Positions 15,419 through 23,591 of a stretch of 25,673 nucleotides of DNA are shown piece by piece (position 1 is the first letter of the stretch; the number at the start of each line of letters is the position of its first letter). This DNA comes from an uncultured Clostridia bacterium (GTDB taxonomy: Bacteria; Bacillota; Clostridia; Oscillospirales; Butyricicoccaceae): assembly GCA_947856675.1 (NCBI GenBank), contig CANUCM010000060.1:1-25673 (forward strand), in the 5' to 3' direction. The notes below the pieces were generated by a model. It saw only the letters and a list, made by a program, of their open reading frames with translations, searched no databases and had not been told where the DNA came from. The position numbers and the translations under genes were made by a program.

Positions 15419-15462
15419 AAAACCGGCTGTATTATCACTTTTTGTGATTACAGCCGGTTTTT
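15419..15462. terminator. Bidirectional terminator overlapping the gerAB stop codon
   Basis: Long hairpin: AAAACCGGCTGTATTATCAC (15419-15438), a five-T loop and a near-perfect complement at 15444-15462 followed by Ts. It serves the beta-lactamase-fold gene on the plus strand. On the minus strand the last gerAB codons and stop lie inside the stem. Confidence 0.85.
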
Positions 15463-16511
15463 GCGCGTAAGGCCGCAGTGACGGCGGCGGCCGCCGGCAC
15501 CACAAACAGCGGAAGAAACAGCCACTGCCCGTAAAACCGCAGCGGCGCAATGGCTTCGGCCACGCCGCCCCGTCCCAAAAGCGAAATGCCCGCGGCGGCC
15601 GCGCACAAGACCGGCTCCCAGAGCCGCCGGCGGCGCACGCCCAGCGCCCGGACTGCAAACATCAGGCACAGCGACGCCTTGAACAGCTCACACATGAGAA
15701 AGGGAACGGCCACCAAAAGCTCCTGCCGCTGCAGAAACTCGCTGATAACGGTGACGCTGGCCGCCGTATACGAGGGGAAAAAGTACCTTCCGCCGGCAGG
15801 GTAGCCCAGCAGCATGATGTTTTTCATGAGCACGGACCCCAAAAACACCCCGGCAAACAGCGCAGCCGCCACCGCAGGACGGGCGGGCCGCTGCCGGTTG
15901 TGCATGGGGGCGAGCACCCACAGGGCAAAAAAGCCCTCCAGAAACGGTACGATGCTGCCCCGTACAAAGCTTTGCAGCAGACTGAAAGCCCCCGTTTCGC
16001 CGATGGGCAGCACCGCGCCCCAGTCAAGCTGCGTCCATGCCGCGGCAAAGGACAGCGCCAGCATGCCGAACACCACCGCAAAGGCCGGCCCCGCCGCGCG
16101 CCCCAGCGCCTCGGTCCCCGCGCGCAGCACGGCGATGAGCACCCCGGCCATGATGGCCGCAATGACAATGCGCGGGCTGTGCGGAAGGGCGGTGGCCGCC
16201 GTAAAGTCGGCAAACACGCGCAAATCCACGGCCGCCGTCAAAACTGCCGCGGCCCCCAGCGCTTTGCGCACGGCACGCCCTGCCGCCGGCCCAAACGCAC
16301 GCTCAAACCCGTCGGCGCCGCCCTCCGGCACGGCCAGCCTGACGTACACGGGATACACAGCCGCCGCGGCCGCACCCGCCGCCAGCATCAGAAGCCACGC
16401 GTCGCGCGAAGCGCCGCCGCCGCCCATGGTGCCCACGCCGCCGCTTAAAAACAGTGCCAGCAGACAAAAAATCTGCGCCCCGGAAAGCTTTCCGTTATGG
16501 GCATCCTTCAT
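15435..16511 (-). CDS. gerAB: Spore germinant receptor subunit B (GerAB/YndE family permease)
   Basis: 358 residues, against about 365 for Bacillus GerAB. An integral membrane protein with about ten hydrophobic helices and short loops, of the APC-superfamily spore-permease type. Recognisable segments are LSGAQIFCLLALFLSGGVGTM at the N-terminus and an LEGFFALWVLAP stretch mid-protein. In GerA-type receptors the B subunit sits in the spore inner membrane and contributes the germinant-binding pocket. It follows gerAC by 18 bases with GGGAGGGAAG before its ATG. Very rich in alanine and GC. Its C-terminal codons and TGA form one arm of the terminator. Confidence 0.85.
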   Translation of the reverse strand: MKDAHNGKLSGAQIFCLLALFLSGGVGTMGGGGASRDAWLLMLAAGAAAAAVYPVYVRLAVPEGGADGFERAFGPAAGRAVRKALGAAAVLTAAVDLRVFADFTAATALPHSPRIVIAAIMAGVLIAVLRAGTEALGRAAGPAFAVVFGMLALSFAAAWTQLDWGAVLPIGETGAFSLLQSFVRGSIVPFLEGFFALWVLAPMHNRQRPARPAVAAALFAGVFLGSVLMKNIMLLGYPAGGRYFFPSYTAASVTVISEFLQRQELLVAVPFLMCELFKASLCLMFAVRALGVRRRRLWEPVLCAAAAGISLLGRGGVAEAIAPLRFYGQWLFLPLFVVPAAAAVTAALRAKTGCNHKK

Positions 16512-16529
16512 GCTCTTCCCTCCCGCCTT

Positions 16530-17615
16530 TCAGCGCAGCGAACGCCCGCTGCCCACAAGCTTTACATCCACCTGCGCCGAAATGTCACACAGCATAAACT
16601 GCCTGTCCCAGTCCTCGCCGACCTGCTCCCACAGCGAAGGGTGGAAGCGGTGGATGTGCCTTCCTATCCCCAGGCAGTCCACGCCGTACTCGCTTTGCAG
16701 CAGCGCCCGCAGCGCGGCAAACCGGCGCTCGATTTCTGCCTGCGCCATGCTTTCGTAGTATTTTTTCCTGTCCTCATCCAGGCTTTCTCCATGCCCGCCC
16801 TGGCTGAGCTCCAGCTCCAGCGAAATGGTGCAGCACGCCCGGATGCTCCCGCCGCTTTGCTCCACCTCCTGCCGCGCCCTGCACCGGCGGACAATATACG
16901 CCACGGCTTTTTCGCCTTCGCCTACCGTCACAACACCGCTGTCGTACATTCCCCGGGCCATGAGCAGCATCTGTGTCAGGTCGGGATCGAGCTTGCCCGC
17001 CAGCTTGTCGCCGCGGAACAGCGCCGCCCCTTCGATGCGGATCTCCCCGTTTTCCTGCGAAATCCTGGGCAATATGCCCTCGATGCCCTCTTCCTGCCGG
17101 TCGGCAATAAACCGGTACAGCGGCATGGACGGCGCCTGCCCTTCCTGCGCGGCGCCGATGGCCGCCCGCGACAGGTCAAACGCCGCCGCCTCGCTCTCCT
17201 GCTGCCCCGCCAGCAGCGTTTCCGCCCGGCCCTCGGCCACCGCAAGCGCCAGCGTCATGTGCACATCGGGTGTGCGCTGCAGATACCCCAGCAAATCGTC
17301 CAGGCCCTGCCGCGCCGTTTCGTCGCCCACGACCACCAGCTGCATGTGCCCCAGATACGCCTGCCGCCCCGTACCGGCCACGCCGCCTTCCACCGCCTCG
17401 GTCAGCGATGCGCCTTCCAGCGAAAGCCACCGCGCTCCGGGGCTGTTTTCCGCGCCCGAAGACATGTCGGCAATTTCCAAAAGCAGCTTGTAGCCCTCGG
17501 GCGTCCGGTCGGCCGCCACCGTGGAAACAATGTCGCGCCGATCGATTTCCCGGTAGTCCCCGCAGCCGCACAGCAGCATGCACAGCGCCGCGGACGCGGC
17601 CAGCATCCTTTTCAT
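16530..17615 (-). CDS. gerAC: Spore germinant receptor lipoprotein subunit C (GerAC)
   Basis: 361 residues, close to the family's usual 370-400. The lipoprotein signal is MKRMLAASAALCMLLCGC, with C18 as lipidation site in an LxGC box, followed by GDYREIDRRDIVSTVAADRT, the usual GerAC opening (…E(I/L)xxxxIV…A.D). The C-terminal third is the Ger(x)C domain, with an EIERRFAALRALLQSEYGVDCLGIGRHIHRFHP segment. The C subunit is anchored on the outer face of the spore inner membrane and is needed for receptor function. Its ATG overlaps the gerAA stop (ATGA, 4 bases), so translation is coupled. The gene order here is A-C-B, while Bacillus subtilis has A-B-C. Confidence 0.88.
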   Translation of the reverse strand: MKRMLAASAALCMLLCGCGDYREIDRRDIVSTVAADRTPEGYKLLLEIADMSSGAENSPGARWLSLEGASLTEAVEGGVAGTGRQAYLGHMQLVVVGDETARQGLDDLLGYLQRTPDVHMTLALAVAEGRAETLLAGQQESEAAAFDLSRAAIGAAQEGQAPSMPLYRFIADRQEEGIEGILPRISQENGEIRIEGAALFRGDKLAGKLDPDLTQMLLMARGMYDSGVVTVGEGEKAVAYIVRRCRARQEVEQSGGSIRACCTISLELELSQGGHGESLDEDRKKYYESMAQAEIERRFAALRALLQSEYGVDCLGIGRHIHRFHPSLWEQVGEDWDRQFMLCDISAQVDVKLVGSGRSLR

Positions 17616-19057
17616 GAGCGTCCCCCTCCCGAAAGAAACCGCCCGCTCTTGCGCATGCGGGAAAACGGCATGCGGATCGTGCTGTCCTCGCAGCTGCCCA
17701 TGCCGGAAAGCGGGCTCGAGCTCAGCATGCCCACGCCGAACGACTCCATGGAAGCCAGGTGCATGACAAGCACCGCCATGCCCGCCATATACCCGTAAAG
17801 CCCCGCCGCCGCAGACAGCGCCAAAAGCCCCAGGCGCACAAAAATGACCGCCGCCTTGAGCTTGGGGATCATAAGCCCCGTAATGCCGGAAAAGGCCACA
17901 ATAATGACCATGGGCGCCGAAGCAAAGCGCGCTTCCACCGCCGCCGAGCCCACCACAAGGCCGCCGACAATGGACAGCGTCTGCCCGATGGCCGACGGCG
18001 TGCGGGTGCCGGCCTCGCGCAAAAGGTCAAAGGCCGTCAGCAGCAGCAGCGCCTCCAGCACCGACGGAAACGGCACCCCCTGCCGTGCCGCGGCAATGGA
18101 CAGCAAAAGCGATGTGGGCAGCATCTCGGCGTGAAAGGTCATGAGCGAAATATACACCGGCGCCACCGAAACCGCCAGAAAAAAGCCCGCCATACGCAAA
18201 ATACGCGATATGGCGGCAAACTGAAAGCCGACATAATAGTCCTCGCTCGACTGGAAGCTCTCTATCAGAACACACGGCATGGTGATGGCCACCGGCGTGC
18301 CGTCGACAATCAGGGCCACCCGGCCTTCGAGCAGGCGGGCGGCCACCACATCGGGACGCTCGGTGGTACCGATGGTTTTGAAAGGGCTTTTTTTGTGGTC
18401 GCGGATCATTTCGGCAATGTAGTTTGAATCCAAAATGCCGTCGATGGACACCTGCGATATCCTCCGGCGCACCTCGCACAAAACGTCCTTGTCGGCCACG
18501 CCGTCAATATAGCACAGCGCGCACACCGTTTTGCTGACACTGCCCAGCGTCATATACTCAAACTTCAGCTCGCTGACCCGGATTTTGCGCCGCAGCATGG
18601 ACAGATTACGCAAAATCCCTTCGGTAAACCCCTCGCGCGGGCCCTTGAGCACCGTTTCCCCGTCCGGCTCGGCAATGCCCCGCATGGCAAAGCCCTTTGT
18701 GTTGAGCACCAGCGCCGCCCCGCACCCCTCACAAAACAAAATGGTATCGCCGTACACCATCGAATACACCAGGTCATCCCAGTCGCTGCTCTGCCGCGCT
18801 TCGTTGGACTGCACGACACTGCGCTCCAGATACTGCAGCACATCCGCGCCCTCGGGCGGCGGCGCCATGTAGGTCAGCGGACGGATAATGCTGTCGTTTA
18901 CACTGGTGGAATTGACCATGCCGTCGCAGAAAAACAGACAGATCTCCCCCTGCGGCCACCCCGGCGGGGTGACCTTGCGGGTGATCATGGTCTTGTCGCG
19001 CTCAAAAAGCTTTTGCATTTTTTCCATGTTTTCTTTGAGATTTACCGAAACCGGCAC
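17612..19057 (-). CDS. gerAA: Spore germinant receptor subunit A (GerAA)
   Basis: 481 residues, matching about 482 for GerAA. An N-terminal soluble domain (about 1-270) has CDGMVNSTSVNDSIIRPL and DWDDLVYSMVYGDTILFCEG. It then carries GTTERPDVVAARLLEGRVAL, the family's TTERPDxxxxxLLEGRVA core motif. The C-terminal part has about five membrane segments, and the cytoplasmic tail is rich in serine and arginine. The receptor senses germinants in the dormant spore and triggers ion release. GTG start, 9 bases after GGAGG. A sequence matching the sigma-G consensus precedes it at the right distance, so the operon is probably made only in the forespore. Confidence 0.93.
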   Translation of the reverse strand: MPVSVNLKENMEKMQKLFERDKTMITRKVTPPGWPQGEICLFFCDGMVNSTSVNDSIIRPLTYMAPPPEGADVLQYLERSVVQSNEARQSSDWDDLVYSMVYGDTILFCEGCGAALVLNTKGFAMRGIAEPDGETVLKGPREGFTEGILRNLSMLRRKIRVSELKFEYMTLGSVSKTVCALCYIDGVADKDVLCEVRRRISQVSIDGILDSNYIAEMIRDHKKSPFKTIGTTERPDVVAARLLEGRVALIVDGTPVAITMPCVLIESFQSSEDYYVGFQFAAISRILRMAGFFLAVSVAPVYISLMTFHAEMLPTSLLLSIAAARQGVPFPSVLEALLLLTAFDLLREAGTRTPSAIGQTLSIVGGLVVGSAAVEARFASAPMVIIVAFSGITGLMIPKLKAAVIFVRLGLLALSAAAGLYGYMAGMAVLVMHLASMESFGVGMLSSSPLSGMGSCEDSTIRMPFSRMRKSGRFLSGGGRS

Positions 19058-19088
19058 GCTGAAAAGCCTCCATCCACGGTTTTTTGCT

Positions 19089-19117
19089 TAGTATGGCTTG
19101 TTTTTTCCCATTCATGC
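19089..19117 (-). promoter_or_regulatory. Sigma-G promoter of the gerA operon
   Basis: On the minus strand GCATG (19117-19113), a 17-base spacer, then CATACTA (19095-19089). This fits the sigma-G consensus GHATR-N17/18-CATDHTA at every position. It lies 31 bases before the gerAA GTG, leaving a leader of about 25 bases. Sigma-G is the forespore factor that transcribes ger operons in Bacillus. Confidence 0.72.
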
Positions 19118-19160
19118 AGCCGGCCCGCAGCGCCCCGCCGCCGTGTTTGTCATATGTCAC

Positions 19161-19190
19161 AAAATTATCAATTTTTAAATCGATAATTTT
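19161..19190. repeat. AT-rich imperfect inverted repeat between gerA and the ykvI-like gene
   Basis: AAAATTATCAAT (19161-19172) and ATCGATAATTTT (19179-19190) pair at 11 of 12 positions around a 6-base centre. The composition contrasts sharply with the GC-rich surroundings. It could be an operator or an UP-like element; no T run suggests a terminator. Confidence 0.45.
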
Positions 19191-19200
19191 TTCACAATAC

Positions 19201-19216
19201 TGTAAAGCGCTTTACA
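19201..19216. promoter_or_regulatory. Perfect palindrome TGTAAAGCGCTTTACA, Crp/Fnr-type operator candidate
   Basis: A 16-bp perfect palindrome of the form TGTAA-N6-TTACA, the half-site spacing of Crp/Fnr-family operators (TGTGA-N6-TCACA for Crp). Its centre is about 42 bases upstream of the predicted transcription start of the ykvI-like gene, the class II activator position. It also resembles an expanded catabolite-response element (CcpA cre). Confidence 0.55.
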
Positions 19217-19235
19217 CGCCTCCCGGCCGGTTTCG

Positions 19236-19244
19236 TGGTATAGT
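19236..19244 (+). promoter_or_regulatory. Extended -10 promoter of the ykvI-like gene
   Basis: TGG-TATAGT with no good -35 at 16-18 bases; the palindrome at 19201-19216 occupies that region. A poor -35 with a site centred near -42 suggests an activator-dependent promoter. Confidence 0.55.
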
Positions 19245-19301
19245 AGCCTTGCTCGAAAGTACAACATCCATCGCGCTTCTGCGCACAAGGAGGAACCCAC
19301 T

Positions 19302-20420
19302 ATGAGCCGCACGGAAAAAGCCATCGACGCACTGAAGCTGGGCGGAGCGTACATCGCCTTCTGCATCGGATCCGGCTACGCCACCGGCCAGGAAATTATG
19401 CAGTTTTTCACCGCCTTCGGCTGGAAGAGCTTTGCCGCCTGCTGTGTCAGCATGATCTTGTTTGTCTGGCTGGGCATGTCGCTCATGCGCACCGGCCGTT
19501 CGCTGCCGGCAAGCGACGGCGGCGCGGTGTACCGCTATTACTGCGGCACCGGGCTCGGCACCGCCCTTGAATGGTTTTCCGTTATTTTCAGCTTTGGCGT
19601 ATTCACCATCATGCTGGCGGGCGCCGGCGCCACCTTCAATGAGTACTGGGGGCTGCCCACGCTGAGCGGCAGCGTCGTCATGGGTCTTTTGGCGCTTATC
19701 ACCGTATTTATGGGGCTTGACCGCCTGGTCAGCATTATCGGCGTCATCGGCCCGGTCATCATCGTATTTTCGCTGTTTATCGGCGGTGTTTCCGCCGCCT
19801 CGAACCTCGGCAATCTGCAGACGGTCAGCCTGACCATGCAGGGCATGCAGCTGACCCGGGCCGCCGACAGCTGGCTGTTTTCCGGCGCTTTGTACACCGG
19901 CTACAACGCCATCATTCTCCTGCCCTTCCTCGCCCAGCTCGCCAAAACCGCAAAAAGCCGCAAAACCGGCGTGGCCGGCGGGTTTATCGGCGGATTTTTG
20001 CTGGTGCTCGCCATTGTCGTGATGAATCTCGGCCTTCTGTGCAACATCGGCACGGTCCACGACAAGGCCATCCCCTCGCTGACGCTGGCTGCGAACATCC
20101 ACCCCGTGCTCGCCGTGCTCTTTGCCTTCGTTTTGCTGGCCGGCATTTATTCCACCGCCATTCCGCTTTTGTGGATTGTGTGCCGCAGAGTGGCCACGGA
20201 ACGCACCCGCCGCTATAACATCGTGTGCCTCGTCTGCGTCGCAGCGGCCGTCGTTCTGTCCTACCTGCCCTTTACCGACCTTGTGGGCATTGTCTACCCG
20301 TACACGGGCTATATGGGCGTCATTGTCATGGGCTTTATGCTGTGCAAACAGCTCACCGTCCGCCTGCGCAAGCTGCGCGGCGCGGCGTCCAGGCCTTCTG
20401 CCGCCCCCGACACCCTGTAA
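19302..20420 (+). CDS. YkvI-family integral membrane transporter (APC superfamily)
   Basis: 372 residues with about ten membrane helices. The first helix carries KLGGAYIAFCIGSGYATGQEIMQFF, where GxGxASGQE-type motifs are typical of YkvI proteins (COG3949) and resemble the broken first helix of LeuT/APC-fold transporters. The start ATG is 8 bases after AAGGAGG. Physiological substrates of YkvI proteins are not established; an amino acid or other small solute is likely. It is monocistronic and closed by a bidirectional terminator shared with the Crp/Fnr gene. Upstream lie an extended -10, a perfect Crp/Fnr-type palindrome and an AT-rich inverted repeat, so regulation is probably elaborate. Confidence 0.83.
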   Translation: MSRTEKAIDALKLGGAYIAFCIGSGYATGQEIMQFFTAFGWKSFAACCVSMILFVWLGMSLMRTGRSLPASDGGAVYRYYCGTGLGTALEWFSVIFSFGVFTIMLAGAGATFNEYWGLPTLSGSVVMGLLALITVFMGLDRLVSIIGVIGPVIIVFSLFIGGVSAASNLGNLQTVSLTMQGMQLTRAADSWLFSGALYTGYNAIILLPFLAQLAKTAKSRKTGVAGGFIGGFLLVLAIVVMNLGLLCNIGTVHDKAIPSLTLAANIHPVLAVLFAFVLLAGIYSTAIPLLWIVCRRVATERTRRYNIVCLVCVAAAVVLSYLPFTDLVGIVYPYTGYMGVIVMGFMLCKQLTVRLRKLRGAASRPSAAPDTL

Positions 20421-20433
20421 ACGGCAAAAAAAG

Positions 20434-20467
20434 AAAACCGTGGGATGATTCATCCCACGGTTTTTTT
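20434..20467. terminator. Bidirectional terminator between ykvI-like and crp/fnr genes
   Basis: Perfect inverted repeat AAAACCGTGGGATGA (20434-20448) / 20450-20464 flanked by A and T runs, between convergent genes. Confidence 0.92.
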
Positions 20468-21185
20468 ATTCCAGCATGTCGAGCAGCGCCCCAATGTCCC
20501 GCAGCACAAACAGTCCGTCCTGCTGGTCGATGACGCCCGAAGCCCGCAGCTCCTGCAGGCGGTTGGATGCCGATACCCGGCTGATCCCGCACAGGCGGGC
20601 AATTTCGCTGTGCGTAAAGCGCAGGGATATGCGATAGCCGCCCTCCGCGGGCTGGCCGTAATACTTGCAGGCCGACAGCAGGATATACGCAATTTTTGTA
20701 ACGGCCGAAGTGCAAACCGAATACTCAATCTGCCGCGACATGAGCCGCACCTTGGCGGCCAGGTTTTCGTATACCGCCATGCGCACCTCGCGGCTGCGGT
20801 CGAGAAGGCCGAGGAATTTCTCGCACGGCACCACATACAGCGAAGCGTATTCCGAGCTGACCTGCGAGGTGTAAAAATCCGTGCTTTCGTCCAGCGCCCG
20901 GAGCTCGCCGAGCAGCGAGCCCTCGGTAAACACGCCGACAACCTTTTCCCTTCCGTGCGAAGTGATAAAATAATTCATGATGCGCCCGTCGCGCACCACG
21001 AAAATATCGCGCCCGTCGTACCCGGAATCATATAAAACGTCGCCTTTTTTCAGCTGCAGCACCTGGGCGCCCCGCACCAGCTCTTCCAGCGAATACCGGC
21101 CCGCCGTCACCCACGGAAAATCCACCGTGCTGCGGAGCAGGCGCTCGTAAGCACGCTGCATTTTTATATCTTCCACCGGGCTCAC
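20466..21185 (-). CDS. Crp/Fnr-family transcription regulator
   Basis: 239 residues. Cyclic-nucleotide-binding fold at about 32-130 (LKKGDVLYDSGYDGRDIFVVRDG and GSLLGELRALDES), dimer helix to about 160, and winged helix-turn-helix at 186-228. The Arg-Ser pair that binds the cAMP phosphate in Crp is absent (FYTSQVSSEYA follows GEL), and there is no Fnr-type N-terminal cysteine cluster, so the effector is unknown. The recognition helix is ISRVSASNRLQEL: R203 aligns with Crp R180, V204 replaces E181 and N208 replaces R185. The GTG start overlaps the anti-sigma stop (GTGA), matching the other junctions; ATG at 21161 after GGTGGA is an alternative. Last gene of the capA-dusB-sigma operon. Confidence 0.87.
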   Translation of the reverse strand: MSPVEDIKMQRAYERLLRSTVDFPWVTAGRYSLEELVRGAQVLQLKKGDVLYDSGYDGRDIFVVRDGRIMNYFITSHGREKVVGVFTEGSLLGELRALDESTDFYTSQVSSEYASLYVVPCEKFLGLLDRSREVRMAVYENLAAKVRLMSRQIEYSVCTSAVTKIAYILLSACKYYGQPAEGGYRISLRFTHSEIARLCGISRVSASNRLQELRASGVIDQQDGLFVLRDIGALLDMLE

Positions 21186-22006
21186 CTGCTTTCAAACACA
21201 ACCACCAGGCCGTTTTCGGCTTCGGGATCGGTTTCCGGCAGGTTTTCAAGGTTTTCGTGCAGGGTATACCCCGCCTCTTCCAGCGTGCGGCAGGCGTCTT
21301 CCCGGGCCTGCTCGGTGCCGGGCAGCAGAATGTAGGTCTCGCCCAGCTCGGTTTCCAGCAGCACCGATTCCACCGGGAACAGCTCCGCCGGGCTCTTGCT
21401 GCCCGTGGCAATGACATAATACGCCACCCGCTCGGAAACGCTCAGCTTGGGCACGGTGAAAACCGGCTGCCCGCCCGTTTCGTCCGTACCCCCTTCTGCG
21501 GGTTCTTCCGGCTGCGTCTGCTCCGTGCCTTCGTCATCCGACTCCAGCCCCGGGACGGCAATCATCCCCGTGATGGCGCGCAGCCCGTTCTGCTTTTCCT
21601 CCGGCTCGGCGGACGAGCCGCCCGCCGCCGCCTCCTGCACCGCCGCCCCGTCGGAGCTTGCCGTGTCTCCGAACAGGCTGACGTTGCGCAAAAAGGGAGT
21701 GACGGAATTGCTCAGCACCAAAAGCAGTGCCCCGCAGGCCGCAAGCGCCGTCAGGCGGGCCACAACCCGCCGGCGCCGCACCGGTTTTTCGCGGTCGACC
21801 GCCTGCATAATGGACTCATGCAGACCCTTGGGCGTTTCGGCCCGCAAATGCCTGGTTTCAAAGGTGATGACCTTAAGGCTTTCAAAATGCCTGCGGCACT
21901 CCGGGCACTCGTCCAGATGCCGCAGCAAGTCCGACAGCTCGTCAACCGGCAGCTCTCCGTCGAGATATTGGTTCATTTTGATGATATATTCGGCACAATC
22001 TTTCAT
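21182..22006 (-). CDS. Zinc-binding anti-sigma factor, membrane-anchored
   Basis: 274 residues. The N-terminal anti-sigma domain has the ZAS zinc motif HLDECPEC (H30, C34, C37, H-x3-C-x2-C). One membrane helix lies at about 83-101 (LTALAACGALLLVLSNSV). Outside are an acidic low-complexity linker (about 130-175, rich in Glu, Gly, Thr, Ser) and a small folded C-terminal domain. It should hold the preceding ECF sigma factor inactive until an envelope signal causes its release. The start overlaps the sigma stop by 4 bases (ATGA), giving coupled synthesis of sigma and inhibitor. The C-terminal sensor domain is not recognised, so the signal is unknown. Confidence 0.87.
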   Translation of the reverse strand: MKDCAEYIIKMNQYLDGELPVDELSDLLRHLDECPECRRHFESLKVITFETRHLRAETPKGLHESIMQAVDREKPVRRRRVVARLTALAACGALLLVLSNSVTPFLRNVSLFGDTASSDGAAVQEAAAGGSSAEPEEKQNGLRAITGMIAVPGLESDDEGTEQTQPEEPAEGGTDETGGQPVFTVPKLSVSERVAYYVIATGSKSPAELFPVESVLLETELGETYILLPGTEQAREDACRTLEEAGYTLHENLENLPETDPEAENGLVVVFESR

Positions 22007-22607
22007 TTACGCGCAACCTCCAACTGCTCTTTTGACGCATGTTTTGGAGAATGGTTCCCTCGCTGCGTCAAAAAAGCGCCCAGTTTTCCGCGTGCGCGCG
22101 CCAGGCGCGACTTGACCGTGCCCTGCTCCAGCCGGAGCACCTTGCCGATTTCCTCATAGGACAGGCCGCTGATGTCGCGCAAAATCAGAATTTCCCGCAT
22201 GTGCGGCGGGAGGTTTTGTATCCCTTCGCAGATGTCCCGCTGCAGCTCCATGCGCTCGAGCTGGTTTTCGGGGTTGTAGCGCAGGTCGCACACCTCAAAG
22301 ACCGGGCTGTCTTCATCCGCGTCGTCCAGCGACATGTCGGGCTGCCCGCCGCGCCGGCGCAGAAAGTCCAGGTTGGCGTTGACCGCAATGCGGTACAGCC
22401 ACGTCGAAAACCGGCTTTCCTCCTGAAACTGCGGAAAAAACCGGAACAGGCGCAGAAAAACCTCCTGCGTTACGTCAAGGGCATCCTGTTCATTGCCCGT
22501 GTAGCGCAGGGACATGTGATAAATCTTTTTTTCATAAGCCAGGACCAATTCTTCGAAAGCGCCCGAATCGCCCGCTTTCGCCCGCCGTACAACGGTCTGC
22601 TCGTTGG

Positions 22608-22611
<4 letters not shown>
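22003..22611 (-). CDS. ECF-type RNA polymerase sigma factor (sigma-70 family)
   Basis: 202 residues. Region 2 (about 20-87) has DALDVTQEVFLRLFRFF and SRFSTWLYRIAVNANLDFLRRR, which melt and bind the -10. Region 4 (about 133-183) has LPPHMREILILRDISGLSYEEIGKVL and a recognition helix with GTVKSRLARARGKL. The acidic linker between regions 2 and 4 is long (MSLDDADEDSPVFEV). The protein resembles the SigW/RpoE group, whose members respond to envelope stress. Translation is coupled to dusB upstream (ATGA overlap) and to the anti-sigma downstream. No ECF-type promoter was found in front of the operon, so autoregulation is not evident here. Confidence 0.93.

Positions 22612-23587
<976 letters not shown>

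Positions 23588-23591
<4 letters not shown>

Noticed and set aside
19201..19216. Classification of the palindrome as a CcpA cre site
   Set aside because: The optimal cre is 14 bp (TGTAAGCGCTTACA); here each half has one extra base and the spacing is that of Crp/Fnr operators. Kept as an alternative but not as the main call.
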